Shown: positions 8,564-17,902, counted from the first letter of the stretch. The stretch is 64,000 nt of DNA from Curtobacterium flaccumfaciens (GCF_013359815.1 NZ_JABMCF010000039.1:1-64000), one strand, 5' to 3'. Numbers and translations: made by a program. The notes: generated by a model from the sequence alone, not told the origin.

Positions 8564-9450
8564 AGCGCCACCCCGGTCGCTCCCGCCACCGTCAGGGTCG
8601 TGCCGGACGTGTACGACGACTCGGGCCCGGCCAGGTAGACGTAGGCGCTGCCGAGCTCGACGGGCTGGGCGGGACGACCGAACGGGGTGTCCTGGCCGTA
8701 CGCCGCGATCTCGTCGCCCGGGTAGCTGATCGGCTGCAGGGGCGTCCACACCGGCCCGGGCACCACCGTGTTGGCACGGATGCCCTTGCTGGCGAGCTGC
8801 CGCCCGAGCCCGTTCGTGTAGGTGATGATCGCGGCCTTCGTCGCGGCGTAGTCGATCATGCGGTCCTGCGGCTGGTACGCGGACACCGAGCTGGTCGTGA
8901 CGATCGAGCTGCCCGGCGCCATGTGCGGGACCGCGGCACGGACGAGCCAGAACAGCGAGTACAGGTTGACCTTCATCGTGCGGTCGAAGTCCTCGGTGCT
9001 CTGCTCGGTGACGTCCTCGTGCACCTGCTGGTGGCCCGCGACCAGCACGAGCGCGTCCAGGCCGCCGAGCTCGCTGACGGCGTCCTGCACCAGGACGTCG
9101 CAGAAGGCCTCGTCCGTCAGGTCGCCGGGCAGCAGCACGGCCTTGCGCCCGAGGTCACCGATGACGTCGCGGACCTGTTCGAGGTCCTCGCGCTCTTCGG
9201 GCAGGGCGTTCAGGGCGACGTCGGCGCCCTCCTTCGCCATCGCGATCGCCGCAGCGCGCCCGATGCCGGAGTCCGCGCCCGTGACGAGCACCCGGTACCC
9301 GCGCATCCGCCCGGTGCCCAGGTAGCTCGTCTCGCCGTGGTCGGGGGCGGGGTCCATCGCACTCGCCAGCCCGGACCCCTGCTGGGTCTGCGCGGGGAAC
9401 GGCGGACGGGGGAACTGGTCGCGCGGGTCCTGCTTGTCGAGCTGGCTCAT
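8560..9450 (-). CDS. SDR-family oxidoreductase coupled to ligD
   Basis: 296 residues from ATG 9450. Classical short-chain dehydrogenase: NAD(P)-binding TGADSGIGRAA near 54, VLVAGHQQ near 131 (in place of NNAG), active-site YAATK near 199, and a late PGPVWTPLQP. It has the about 45-residue N-terminal extension with HGETSY seen in YhdG/YghA-type SDRs; a paralog with the same architecture lies at 49684. Its stop overlaps the ligD start, so it sits between the ku-ligD promoter region and ligD. Substrate unknown; linkage to DNA repair is positional only. Confidence 0.9.
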   Translation of the reverse strand: MSQLDKQDPRDQFPRPPFPAQTQQGSGLASAMDPAPDHGETSYLGTGRMRGYRVLVTGADSGIGRAAAIAMAKEGADVALNALPEEREDLEQVRDVIGDLGRKAVLLPGDLTDEAFCDVLVQDAVSELGGLDALVLVAGHQQVHEDVTEQSTEDFDRTMKVNLYSLFWLVRAAVPHMAPGSSIVTTSSVSAYQPQDRMIDYAATKAAIITYTNGLGRQLASKGIRANTVVPGPVWTPLQPISYPGDEIAAYGQDTPFGRPAQPVELGSAYVYLAGPESSYTSGTTLTVAGATGVAL

Positions 9451-9585
9451 GGGCCCATCGTGCTCGCGCCGGCCTCGCGGCGGTCCAGCGAACCGGACAT
9501 CCGTGGAACGATCCCCCGGACAGCGGACCTGTGGAGGAACCGTCGGCTCCGGGCACGCACGCGTGCGGGCGGGCATCATGTGCGC

Positions 9586-10608
9586 ATGAGGTCGATCTGG
9601 AAGGGCTCCATCGCGTTCGGGCTCGTCAACGTGCCCATCAAGGTCTACGCGGCCACCGAGACGCACGACGTGTCCCTGCACCAGGTCCACGACGACGACA
9701 AGGGCCGCATCCGGTACAAGCGGGTGTGCGAGTTCGGCCACGAGGTCGAGTACGCGGACATCCAGCGTGCCTACGACGACGGCGACAAGACCGTGGTGCT
9801 CACGGCGGACGACTTCAAGCAGCTCCCCGAGGAGCAGTCGCACGAGGTCGAGGTGCTCGAGTTCGTGCCCGTCGAGCAGGTCGACCCGATGATGTTCGAG
9901 AAGACCTACTACCTGGAGCCCGATTCGCGCTCGCCGAAGGCGTACGTGCTGCTGCGCGAGACCCTGGCGAAGACCGACCGTCTGGCGATCGTGCAGTTCA
10001 CCCTGCGGCAGAAGACGCGGCTCGGGGTGCTCCGGGTGCACGACGAGGTCATCCTGCTGCAGGGGCTGCTCTGGGGCGACGAGGTCCGCGCCGCCGACTT
10101 CAAGACCCTCGACACGACGGTGAAGGTCAGCGCCAACGAGCTCAAGATGTCGTCCTCGCTCGTCGAGAGCATGTCCACCGACTTCGACCCCGACCGCTAC
10201 ACCGACTCCTACCAGGAGGAACTGCAGCAGCTGATCGACGCCAAGCTCGAGGCGGGCGACGACATCGACACCGAGAAGACCTTCGGCGCGCAGGACGACG
10301 AGGACGACGACGAGGGCGGTGACGTGCTCGACCTGATGGCCGCCCTGCGTGCGTCCGTCGACAAGAAGCGGACAGGAGGCTCGGGGTCGCGTTCGTCGTC
10401 GACGTCACGGTCGTCGTCCGGTTCCGGCTCGGGCACGTCCGGCTCCGGCACGTCCAGCTCCGGCAGGAAGGCGCCGGCGAAGAAGGCGCCCGCCAAGAAG
10501 GCCGCGGAGAGCACGACGGAGAAGGCCACCGCGAAGTCGGCGCCGAAGAAGGCACCGGCGAAGAAGGCCCCGGCCAAGAAGCCCGCCGCCAAGAAGCAGG
10601 CGAGCTGA
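9586..10608 (+). CDS. ku: Non-homologous end joining protein Ku
   Basis: 340 residues from ATG 9586. Ring-forming homodimer that binds broken DNA ends and recruits LigD. The start MRSIWKGSIAFGLVNVPIKVY is the standard Ku core N-terminus; the core runs to about 260 with YYLEPD and LVESMSTDFDPDRY visible. From about 265 the chain becomes acidic, then Ser/Gly-rich, then ends in a lysine-rich tail of repeated APAKKAPAKK-like units (about 295-340), a histone-like extension known in several actinobacterial Kus to help DNA bridging. Transcribed divergently from the SDR-ligD operon with 135 bases between the starts. Confidence 0.97.
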   Translation: MRSIWKGSIAFGLVNVPIKVYAATETHDVSLHQVHDDDKGRIRYKRVCEFGHEVEYADIQRAYDDGDKTVVLTADDFKQLPEEQSHEVEVLEFVPVEQVDPMMFEKTYYLEPDSRSPKAYVLLRETLAKTDRLAIVQFTLRQKTRLGVLRVHDEVILLQGLLWGDEVRAADFKTLDTTVKVSANELKMSSSLVESMSTDFDPDRYTDSYQEELQQLIDAKLEAGDDIDTEKTFGAQDDEDDDEGGDVLDLMAALRASVDKKRTGGSGSRSSSTSRSSSGSGSGTSGSGTSSSGRKAPAKKAPAKKAAESTTEKATAKSAPKKAPAKKAPAKKPAAKKQAS

Positions 10609-10612
10609 CGGC

Positions 10613-11425
10613 TCAGGCCGCGGTCGACCCGCCGCCCGCCAGGCGCTCGAGCGTGGTGAACACCTCGGCGTACTGCTGGCGGAGCGCTGCCCACCCGGCG
10701 CCGGTGTCGATCGACTCCGGGTCCTCGACGGCCGCCGCGTACCCGTACTGCGCCCGCGGGACCGGGTCGCCCGGCAACCGGAGCTCCTGGGTGAACGCAC
10801 CGCTCGCGGCCTCGAAGGTCAGGGTGTGCGATGCGATGTTCCGGCCCCAGTCCGCGGACGGCCACGACATGAACGCGACGTGCCGCATCCCCTCGGCGGG
10901 ATCGGTCGCCGAGACGTAGCAGCCGTGGTGGTCCTCACCCGGGGACAGGATCGTGTACGTGCCGTTGTCCCGGTAGACGAGCAGGGCCTCGGCGAAGGGC
11001 TTCGGCGCGTACATCGCGGTGTAGCGCAGGGCGTGCACGAACCGCGGCCGGCCCAGCGGGACCGTCACGAGCGCGCTGCGGGCCGGCCCCTCGTTGGCTG
11101 GTGGCTCGCCCGGGGTCGACGCCGCTGCACCTGCCGGCAGGTGGGCGACGTAGAGCAGCTCGGCGTCCTCCGTGCCGGTGCTGCGGCCGTCGTGCACGAT
11201 GCGCGGCTCCTCGACCAGGGCCTGCCCCGGCCCGACGACCCGAGTGGCCTCTTCGGTGACGTGCGTCAGCGCACCGCGCACCACGAGACCCGTCTGGCGT
11301 GCGTCGTGCTGGTGCCAGCCGGTCGACGCACCCACCGGGAGCGTCAGCCGCCGCACCTCGTACGTGCCGCCGTCGGGCCCGTCGACGGTGGCGACGAGGG
11401 TGGTGGTGGGCTCGGGGTGGGGCAT
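10613..11425 (-). CDS. Cupin-type protein with DUF-like C-terminal half
   Basis: 270 residues from ATG 11425; a GAGAGGA ribosome binding site lies 7 bases upstream, so I discard the 34 codons the open frame offers before it. The N-terminal half looks like a cupin barrel (GWHQHDARQTGLVVRGAL near 34-51, then VGPGQALVEEPRIVHDG). The C-terminal half contains SPGEDHHGCYVSATD and TLTFEAASGAFTQEL and is not recognised. It ends 4 bases from the ku stop, convergent. Enzymatic or ligand-binding role unknown. Confidence 0.65.
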   Translation of the reverse strand: MPHPEPTTTLVATVDGPDGGTYEVRRLTLPVGASTGWHQHDARQTGLVVRGALTHVTEEATRVVGPGQALVEEPRIVHDGRSTGTEDAELLYVAHLPAGAAASTPGEPPANEGPARSALVTVPLGRPRFVHALRYTAMYAPKPFAEALLVYRDNGTYTILSPGEDHHGCYVSATDPAEGMRHVAFMSWPSADWGRNIASHTLTFEAASGAFTQELRLPGDPVPRAQYGYAAAVEDPESIDTGAGWAALRQQYAEVFTTLERLAGGGSTAA

Positions 11426-11567
11426 CGGGGTCCTCTCGGTGGTGCGTTCGCCAGATGATCGTCTTGCACCCACCTGGGACGGTGGTCGAAGGACGACGCG
11501 GATCCGTTCAGCCGGCGCGCGAGGCACGTGTCACGAGCCGGAAACACGGGTCCGCGACACTGGTCGG

Positions 11568-12179
11568 ATGACTCCACAAGAGCCTGGGAGCCTGCAGTCG
11601 TCATCCGAGACCGCAGGCCCGCCCGTCACCGTCTCCGTCACCCGCCTGGTCGAACCCGATCGCATCCCCGAGGTCACCCGCTGGGTGCAGTCCGGGGTGA
11701 ACCTGGCGAACCGCTACCCCGGCTTCCTCGGCTCGGGGTGGGTGCGTTCCACCGCGCAGTCCCGCGAGTGGCACATGCTCTACCGGTTCGCCGACCACGA
11801 CTCCCTGGCGACGTGGGAGAACTCCGACGACCGGCTGCGCTGGCTCGACCTGGGCCGTGACCTGGTGGTGGAGTCCCGCGTCGAGAAGCGCACCGGCATC
11901 GAGGGGTGGTTCGACGTCCCGCAGGACGCCCCGGCCTCGAGCGCTCCCCCGCGGTGGAAGCAGTCCGTGAGCATCTGGCTCGGCTTCTTCCCGGTGAACC
12001 TCGCGTTCACGTACCTGATGGCCTGGCTCGTCCCCGCGTTCGCGCACGTCGCGATCCTGCCCCGGGTGCTCATCACGACCGTCGTGCTCACGCCGATCAT
12101 GACGTTCTGGGTGCTGCCGTTCGTGACGAAGCTGATCCGTCCGTGGCTGCTCGCTCCACCGAGGTCCGAGCGGGCCTAG
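11568..12179 (+). CDS. Antibiotic biosynthesis monooxygenase-like (ABM) membrane protein
   Basis: 203 residues from ATG 11568. The N-terminal half (about 20-110) resembles the ferredoxin-like ABM domain: VTVSVTRLVEPDRIPE, then NRYPGFLGSGWVRS and WHMLYRFADHDSLATWENSD. After about residue 125 come two long hydrophobic helices, so the protein is anchored in the membrane. Such fused proteins are annotated as hypothetical antibiotic biosynthesis monooxygenases; no heme or flavin site is evident. Its stop codon overlaps the stop of the convergent TetR gene by three bases. Confidence 0.75.
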   Translation: MTPQEPGSLQSSSETAGPPVTVSVTRLVEPDRIPEVTRWVQSGVNLANRYPGFLGSGWVRSTAQSREWHMLYRFADHDSLATWENSDDRLRWLDLGRDLVVESRVEKRTGIEGWFDVPQDAPASSAPPRWKQSVSIWLGFFPVNLAFTYLMAWLVPAFAHVAILPRVLITTVVLTPIMTFWVLPFVTKLIRPWLLAPPRSERA

Positions 12180-12787
12180 CCGACGGCCCCGAGCGGCACG
12201 GGCCCGTCGTGGCCGAGGGCGTCCCATCCGATCTGCAGCATGTGCGGCCGGGCCTCCGCCGCGGAAGCCTCGGTCTCGTACGTCAGCGCGAGCATCACGA
12301 TCGCACCGAACGCCCCGGAGACCCGTGCACGCCGGTCGAGCTGGGTGGCCGCGGCGTCGGCCATGTCGATGCCGAACACGTCGAGGAGCGTCGCTGCGAC
12401 CGGTTCGAGCCGGACGCCGACGTCGTCCCCGCGTCGCAGGGTGAAGGCCGCGAGCGCGAGCTCAGCCCACCCCGGCCGGACGAGAGCGAGGTCGGCGATG
12501 CCCGCGAGCGCCGCGGCGTCGCGGGGCTCCCCCACGGGGGCGGCGGTGGCAGCTGCCCGGATCGCCTCGGTCTGCGCGGTGCACTGCGCGAGCGCGGCCT
12601 CGACGAGCAGCTCCTTGCTCGTGAACCGGGCGAGGATGCCCGCCTTCGAGTAGCCGGCCTGGTCGGCGACGGCCTGCACGGCGGTGTCCTTGATGCCGCG
12701 TCGGGCGATGAGTCCGGCGGTGATGTCCAGGACGCCGCCGTTGATCTCCTCGGCGGAGGGCCGAGTGCGGCGCGCAGGGCGGGTCAC
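12176..12787 (-). CDS. TetR-family transcriptional regulator
   Basis: 203 residues from GTG 12787, which overlaps the stop of the DUF998 gene (GTGA). N-terminal helix-turn-helix at about 20-65: GLIARRGIKDTAVQAVADQAGYSKAG and ILARFTSKELLVEAAL. The C-terminal ligand domain is all-helical and unassigned. Because it is the second gene of a two-gene operon with a membrane protein, it probably controls that operon, perhaps through the palindrome at 13499. Ligand unknown. Confidence 0.85.
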   Translation of the reverse strand: MTRPARRTRPSAEEINGGVLDITAGLIARRGIKDTAVQAVADQAGYSKAGILARFTSKELLVEAALAQCTAQTEAIRAAATAAPVGEPRDAAALAGIADLALVRPGWAELALAAFTLRRGDDVGVRLEPVAATLLDVFGIDMADAAATQLDRRARVSGAFGAIVMLALTYETEASAAEARPHMLQIGWDALGHDGPVPLGAVG

Positions 12788-13494
12788 GCGCCGACCGCCG
12801 AAGCCCGCGCCGTCCGCAGTCGCCGCGTCCCCGCGACCAGCAGAGTGATCCCGGTCAGGAGCTCCCACGCGACGATCGTGTACACGGACGCACGCTCCCA
12901 CACGCCGTCGGGGAGCACCTCGATCACCGTCGACGACGAGTCCACGACGAGCATCACGAGGGAGACGAGGCCGACTAGCCCGAGCGTGACGCTCGCGATC
13001 TGGTAGGCCGCCGGTGCCCGCAGGGCCCGGGATCCGATGCCCGCGGTGATCGCCACGAGGTTGCCGGTCGTGATCGCTGCCGCGGCGCCGAGCACGTGGA
13101 ACACGATGGTGCCGCCGTCGGTGCTCGTCTGGCTGCCGTGGAACGAGCCGACCAGGACCATCCCGACCAGGTGGACCACGGCGAGGACCGCGGTCGCCAC
13201 CCGCGCACGGCGGGACGCGGCGCGGAACACCACGGCGGCGAGCACCGCTGCGATCCCGAACAGGACGCCCTGCCCGATGAACGTCGTGTTCATGAGCACG
13301 TGCAGCGGTGAGTCGATCGACCGCCCCTGGAACGTGCCGACGTCGGGGACCCCGAGGTCGGAGATGTAGTTCGTCGCGTAGCTGTAGCCGGGGAACGCCG
13401 ACGCCGAGACGGCTTCGCCGACGAGCCATCCGACTCCCGCGACCGTCCAGAGTGCGCCGGGGACGAGCGCGCGGGGAGTGTCCGATCTGGTCAT
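12784..13494 (-). CDS. DUF998-family membrane protein
   Basis: 236 residues from ATG 13494. Six hydrophobic helices; the stretch FPGYSYATNYISDLGVPD near 34-51 and the following QGRSIDSPLHVLMN are typical of DUF998, whose function is unknown. Coupled by a 4-base overlap to the downstream TetR gene. Probably an inner-membrane protein expressed under control of that regulator. Confidence 0.85.
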   Translation of the reverse strand: MTRSDTPRALVPGALWTVAGVGWLVGEAVSASAFPGYSYATNYISDLGVPDVGTFQGRSIDSPLHVLMNTTFIGQGVLFGIAAVLAAVVFRAASRRARVATAVLAVVHLVGMVLVGSFHGSQTSTDGGTIVFHVLGAAAAITTGNLVAITAGIGSRALRAPAAYQIASVTLGLVGLVSLVMLVVDSSSTVIEVLPDGVWERASVYTIVAWELLTGITLLVAGTRRLRTARASAVGA

Positions 13495-13498
13495 GTAC

Positions 13499-13513
13499 TG
13501 ACCATAACGGTCA
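13499..13513. promoter_or_regulatory. Candidate operator TGACC-ATAAC-GGTCA
   Basis: A 5-bp-arm inverted repeat 4 bases upstream of the DUF998 start codon and directly abutting the stop codon of the Ppx/GppA gene. The downstream operon encodes a TetR regulator, whose usual target is a short palindrome at its own promoter. Inference from position and symmetry. Confidence 0.4.
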
Positions 13514-14458
13514 CTACTGGGAATTGCCCAGCACCGACAGCTGGTCGAGCCGCTCGAGGATCACGCCCTCGCGGAGCGCCCACGGGCAGATCTCCAGCGC
13601 CGGCAGGTCGAAGATGTCCAGGCACGCCTCGGCGACGAGCGCGCCCGGCACGACCTGGTGCGCCCGGCTCGGTGAGACGCCGGGCAGCGCCGCGAGCTCC
13701 TCGACCGACATCGTCAGCAGCTCCGGCAGACGCTGCCGCAGCACCGCGCCGTCGAGCGCGCGCGGCACCAGGGGCCCGGCGGCCGACGGGGCGGCACCGC
13801 AGATGCGGGCGATCGACCGGAACGTCTTCGATGTCGCCACGGCCCGGTCCGAACGCCCCGAACGGAGCAGCCGTCCGGCGTCCCGGGCGATCTCCACACG
13901 GATCTCGTGCCGGATGCGGCGGACGTCGTCCTCCGTCGGGGTACCGGCGGCGAAGTAGGAGCGCGCCAGGCGTGCGGCGCCGATCGGCATCGACCACGCG
14001 ACGTCGGGTGCCTCATCGGCACCACCAGCGATCTCGAGCGAGCCACCGCCGATGTCGAAGACCGCCAGGCGACCGGCGGACCAGCCGAACCAGCGGCGCA
14101 CGGCCAGGAACGTCAGCCGGGCCTCGTCGGAGCCGGACAGGACTGCCAGTTCGACCCCGGTGGAGGCCTCGACGTGGGCGAGCACGGCCTCGGAGTTGCC
14201 GGCGTCGCGCACCGCCGAGGTGGCGAACGCGAGCATGTCCTCGCAACCGCGCTCCTCGGCGACGCGGACGGCGTCGGCGACGAAGGTGGTCAGGGCATCG
14301 ATCCCCTGCTGGGTCACCGCGCCCGAGTCGTCCAGGTGCTCGGCCAGCCGCAGCGGCTGCTTGAACGAGGACGCCGGCAGCGGCGCGGCGCCGCCGTGGG
14401 CGTCCACCACGAGCAGGTGGCCGGTGTTGGACCCGATGTCGAGGACTCCCACGCGCAT
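13514..14458 (-). CDS. Ppx/GppA family phosphatase
   Basis: 314 residues from ATG 14458. Exopolyphosphatase/guanosine pentaphosphatase family of the actin-like ATPase fold: phosphate-1 motif [17 protein letters not shown] near 3-19, [11 protein letters not shown] near 90, [13 protein letters not shown] near 140. Short single-domain length is the usual form in actinobacteria. Acts on polyphosphate or (p)ppGpp in the cytosol; sequence alone does not separate the two. Its 3' end abuts the DUF998 operon's putative operator. Confidence 0.9.
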   Translation of the reverse strand: MRVGVLDIGSNTGHLLVVDAHGGAAPLPASSFKQPLRLAEHLDDSGAVTQQGIDALTTFVADAVRVAEERGCEDMLAFATSAVRDAGNSEAVLAHVEASTGVELAVLSGSDEARLTFLAVRRWFGWSAGRLAVFDIGGGSLEIAGGADEAPDVAWSMPIGAARLARSYFAAGTPTEDDVRRIRHEIRVEIARDAGRLLRSGRSDRAVATSKTFRSIARICGAAPSAAGPLVPRALDGAVLRQRLPELLTMSVEELAALPGVSPSRAHQVVPGALVAEACLDIFDLPALEICPWALREGVILERLDQLSVLGNSQ

Positions 14459-14489
14459 GGGGACAACGCTAACGGCCTGGAGGCCCGCC

Positions 14490-15350
14490 CTACGCCCGCA
14501 GGAACGCCTCCAGCTCGGCGGCGGTCGGGTACGAGGCCTGTGCGCCCGGCTTGGTCGCGGCGTACGCCCCGACCCCCACCGCGAACCGAGCGGCGTCGAC
14601 GAGAGTGTCGCCCGCGGCCAGACGCAGCGCCACCGCACCCATGAAGGCGTCACCGCAGCCCGTGGTGTCCACCGGCTCGACCCGCACGGCGTCGATCGGC
14701 ACCGGCTCGGCGTCCCCGTCGTACACGACGCAGCCGGCACCACCGCGGGTGACGATCGACCGCGCGACGCCGTGGTCCCCGAGCGCCGCGGCCTCGTGCT
14801 CGTTCACCAGCAGGACGTCGGTCAGCTCGAGGAGCTCGGCCGGCACGGCGCCGAACGGCGACAGGTTCGTGAGCACCGTGACCCCGGCAGCGTGCGCGGC
14901 CCGGGCGGCGGCGAGGACGACGTCGATCGACACCTCGAGGCAGAGCCCCAGCACCGCGGCGCCGGCGAAGACGTCGGTCGGCACGTCGTCCGGCGTCAGC
15001 GTGCCGTTCGCCCCGGCGGAGATCACGATGGTGTTCTCGCCTGCGGCGTCGACCGTGATGACGGCGGTGCCGGTCGCGACGCCCTCCCGGACGGCGACGT
15101 CCGTCGTGTCGACCCCCGCAGCCGCGACGGAGTCGCGGAGCAGCGCACCGTTCCCGTCGTCGCCGACCGCACCGATCATGCGCACCGTGCCCCCGAGCCT
15201 CCCGGCAGCCACCGCCTGGTTGGCGGACTTGCCCCCGGGCAGGATCGCGAGGTCGGAGCCCTGGAGGGTCTCACCGGGCTGGGGGAAGCGCGCGGTGCGG
15301 ACCACCAGGTCCGCGTTGAGCGACCCGACGACGACGATGCTCTCGGTCAA
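14490..15350 (-). CDS. rbsK: Ribokinase
   Basis: 286 residues. PfkB-family kinase making ribose 5-phosphate. Motifs: [20 protein letters not shown] near 7-26, [16 protein letters not shown] near 39-54, [12 protein letters not shown] near 168, and signature [13 protein letters not shown] near 236 (Cys where Ala is usual). The start is TTG at 15350: AAGGAG lies 8 bases upstream and the TTGA overlaps the stop of the MFS gene, while no ATG or GTG fits. Last gene of the nucleoside hydrolase-MFS-ribokinase operon, where it would use ribose freed by the hydrolase. Confidence 0.93.
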   Translation of the reverse strand: MTESIVVVGSLNADLVVRTARFPQPGETLQGSDLAILPGGKSANQAVAAGRLGGTVRMIGAVGDDGNGALLRDSVAAAGVDTTDVAVREGVATGTAVITVDAAGENTIVISAGANGTLTPDDVPTDVFAGAAVLGLCLEVSIDVVLAAARAAHAAGVTVLTNLSPFGAVPAELLELTDVLLVNEHEAAALGDHGVARSIVTRGGAGCVVYDGDAEPVPIDAVRVEPVDTTGCGDAFMGAVALRLAAGDTLVDAARFAVGVGAYAATKPGAQASYPTAAELEAFLRA

Positions 15351-16777
15351 CGGACGGTCTCCTTCTGCGGGGCGACGGACGTGGTCTCGGCACCCTCCGG
15401 ACGGGGGATGAGGAACGAGATCGCGAGTGCGACGGTCGTGATCGCGGCCCCGAGCAGCATGCCACCGGAGTACCCGGCGGTGCCCGCGGAACCGCCGACG
15501 CCGAGCGCGATCTGCAGCGCGGGCAGGACCGCAAAGCTGACCCCGGCGCCGAGGTTGAACGCACCGGCGTTCAGCCCGGGCAGGAACCCGGGGTTCGACT
15601 CCGGCGACAGCACGATGCCCAGGCCGTTCAGGATGATGTTCGCGATGCCGGCGTAGGTGATGCCGATCAGCACCGTCGCGGTGACCAGCACCGGCAGCGA
15701 GTGCACGCCGACGAGCGCCATCAGGACCGTCGAGACGATGCTGCCGATGAGTCCGAAGCGCAGGACCGCGCGGTACCCGATGGTCGGGGCGAGGCGTCCG
15801 GCGAAGGGTCCGACGATCCAGCCGACCAGCGCGTACGGGGTGAGGAACACGAGCGAGGCCAGGTCGGCCTCCATCCCGAAGCCGGCGTCCCCGTTCTGCG
15901 CGAGCGACGTGACCAGACCGTTGACGACGGCGAACACGCCCGTCATCGTCAGGAACGTCGTGGCGAGGAGCGCCCAGGTCGCGCGGCGCTTCAGGAACCG
16001 GGTCTCGACCAGGGGTTCCCGCACCCGCGACTCGACGGCCCAGAACACGGCGAAGGCGACGAGCGCGACCACGACGCCACCGACCACGAGCACGGGGTTC
16101 GCCGCGCCGAGCTTGCCGGCCTCGTTGAACGCCGTGAGCAGCGCACCGACGCTCACCACGAGGGGCACGACGCCGATCCAGTCCATCCGGGTGCCGGCCG
16201 AGGGCTTCGACTCGACACCCCAGACGGCGACCAGGAACAGGGCGAGGACGGTGACGACGGCGATGACCCAGAAGATCCCGCGGAACCCGAAGTTCGTCGC
16301 GATCCAGCCGCCGGCCAGGGCGTCGACACCCGCGATGCCGCCGTTCACCGCGGTGAGCAGCCCGAGGGCGGCGCCGTAGCGCTTCGGGTCGCTGATCTCG
16401 TTGCGCAGGACGAGCAGGCAGATCGGGACGACCGGACCGGTGACGCCCTGGATGATGCGACCGGCGAACAGCATCGGCACGTTCACCGCGAGCGCGGCGA
16501 CGATGCTGCCGACGAGCATCACGGCGAGCATGCCGATCAGCACGCGCTTGCGGCCGACGATGTCGGACAGCCGCGGCAGGAACAGCGAGAACAGCGCCGC
16601 GAGCGTGAAGTACAGGGTCTGCGACAGCCCGATCGTGGCGTCGTCGGTGTTGAGCTCGCGCGCCATCGTGACGAGGGCGGGGCTGAGCATGCTCGCGTTC
16701 AGCTGGAACGCGATGCACGCGGCGAGGAGCGCGGCGGTGAGGGCGCCGATCGACTTCTTCGTCGAGGTGGTGGTCAT
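15347..16777 (-). CDS. MFS transporter, probable nucleoside or ribose permease
   Basis: 476 residues from ATG 16777 with about 14 hydrophobic segments. MFS signatures: LSDIVGRKRVLIG after TM2 and AGRIIQGVTGPVVPI near TM4, most like DHA2-type carriers. Five bases after the nucleoside hydrolase stop, and overlapping ribokinase by four. The DHA2 resemblance would suggest export, but sitting between a nucleoside hydrolase and a ribokinase argues for nucleoside or ribose uptake; that substrate is inferred from context. Confidence 0.85.
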   Translation of the reverse strand: MTTTSTKKSIGALTAALLAACIAFQLNASMLSPALVTMARELNTDDATIGLSQTLYFTLAALFSLFLPRLSDIVGRKRVLIGMLAVMLVGSIVAALAVNVPMLFAGRIIQGVTGPVVPICLLVLRNEISDPKRYGAALGLLTAVNGGIAGVDALAGGWIATNFGFRGIFWVIAVVTVLALFLVAVWGVESKPSAGTRMDWIGVVPLVVSVGALLTAFNEAGKLGAANPVLVVGGVVVALVAFAVFWAVESRVREPLVETRFLKRRATWALLATTFLTMTGVFAVVNGLVTSLAQNGDAGFGMEADLASLVFLTPYALVGWIVGPFAGRLAPTIGYRAVLRFGLIGSIVSTVLMALVGVHSLPVLVTATVLIGITYAGIANIILNGLGIVLSPESNPGFLPGLNAGAFNLGAGVSFAVLPALQIALGVGGSAGTAGYSGGMLLGAAITTVALAISFLIPRPEGAETTSVAPQKETVR

Positions 16778-16782
16778 GGGGT

Positions 16783-17814
16783 TCAGTGCTCCGGGGTCGT
16801 GGTGATGCCGGCTTCGACGGCGTCGGCGGCGGCACGTGGGGTCCACCCGGTGTCGGCCGTCTCGCCGATGCGCTCGAGGGCGTCGACGACGAGGTCCCAG
16901 AACCGGCCGTGGTCGAGCTCCATCGCGGCGCTCGTGCGGCAGTCCTCGGGCGCGGGGGCGCGGAAGTCGGCGACGGTCATGCCGAGGGTCAGCGCGCCCT
17001 GGGTCTCGACGTGGATCGGGACCTTCACGGCGCGGACGATCGTGGGGTCGATCACGTAGGCGACGGCGCAGGGGTCGTGGACCGGCGGGGCGTCGAAGCC
17101 CTGGGCGTCCTTGTAGGTCTGGCCGAAGAAGTCGAGCAGCTCACCGACGAACGCGGCGGGGGCGGTGCCGACGCCGGCGATGCGTGCGGCGACCTCGGGG
17201 GTGGCGAGGGCCTGGTGCGTCAGGTCGAGGCCGACCATCACGACGTCCCAGCCGGCCTCGAACACGATGGCCGCGGCCTCGGGGTCGATGACGATGTTGA
17301 ACTCGGCGACCGGGCTCCAGTTGCCGACGTGCACGCCGCCGCCCATGAGCACGACCTGCTTGACGCGCTCGACGATGCGGGGCTCCTTGCGGGCCGCGAG
17401 GGCGATGTTCGTCAGGCCCCCGGTCGGCACGAGGGTGACCGTGCCGGGCTCGTGGGCCATCACGGTGTCGATGATCAGGTCGACGGCGTGGCGCTCGTCG
17501 AGGTCGAACGACGGCTCGGGGAGCATCGGGCCGTCCAGGCCGCTCTCACCGTGGATGTCCGGTGCGACCTCGATCTGGCGCAGCAGCGGGCGGGCGGCTC
17601 CGGCGGCGAACGGCACCCCGGTGATGCCGGCGATGCGGGCGACGGCCAGGGCGTTGCGGGTGACCTTCGGCAGGGTCTGGTTGCCGACGACGGTGGTCAC
17701 GGCGAGCAGGTCGATGGCCGGGCTGCCGTGGGCGAGCAGGAGCGCCACGGCGTCGTCGTGGCCGGGGTCGCAGTCGAGGATGATCTTCGCGGCGGGCTGG
17801 GTCGCATCGGGCAC
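16783..17814 (-). CDS. Inosine-uridine preferring nucleoside hydrolase
   Basis: 343 residues from GTG 17814, preceded by GGAG. Hydrolyses the N-glycosidic bond of nucleosides to give base and ribose. The calcium-binding N-terminal cluster DCDPGHDDA at 14-22 is intact; other family features include VPTGGLTNIALA near 126, VVLMGGGVHVGNWSPVAEFN near 152-171 and a late HDPCAVAYV carrying the second His-Asp. First gene of a three-gene operon with an MFS permease and ribokinase, facing a LacI regulator across two operator-like repeats. Confidence 0.93.
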   Translation of the reverse strand: MPDATQPAAKIILDCDPGHDDAVALLLAHGSPAIDLLAVTTVVGNQTLPKVTRNALAVARIAGITGVPFAAGAARPLLRQIEVAPDIHGESGLDGPMLPEPSFDLDERHAVDLIIDTVMAHEPGTVTLVPTGGLTNIALAARKEPRIVERVKQVVLMGGGVHVGNWSPVAEFNIVIDPEAAAIVFEAGWDVVMVGLDLTHQALATPEVAARIAGVGTAPAAFVGELLDFFGQTYKDAQGFDAPPVHDPCAVAYVIDPTIVRAVKVPIHVETQGALTLGMTVADFRAPAPEDCRTSAAMELDHGRFWDLVVDALERIGETADTGWTPRAAADAVEAGITTTPEH

Positions 17815-17902
17815 GCTGGGCGCTCCACTTCTTCGGGGAATCGAGGTGAGTGCTCGACGTGGTGGGGATCCACGAGCCGGCAGAGCGCTGGCGACGTGGC
17901 GC

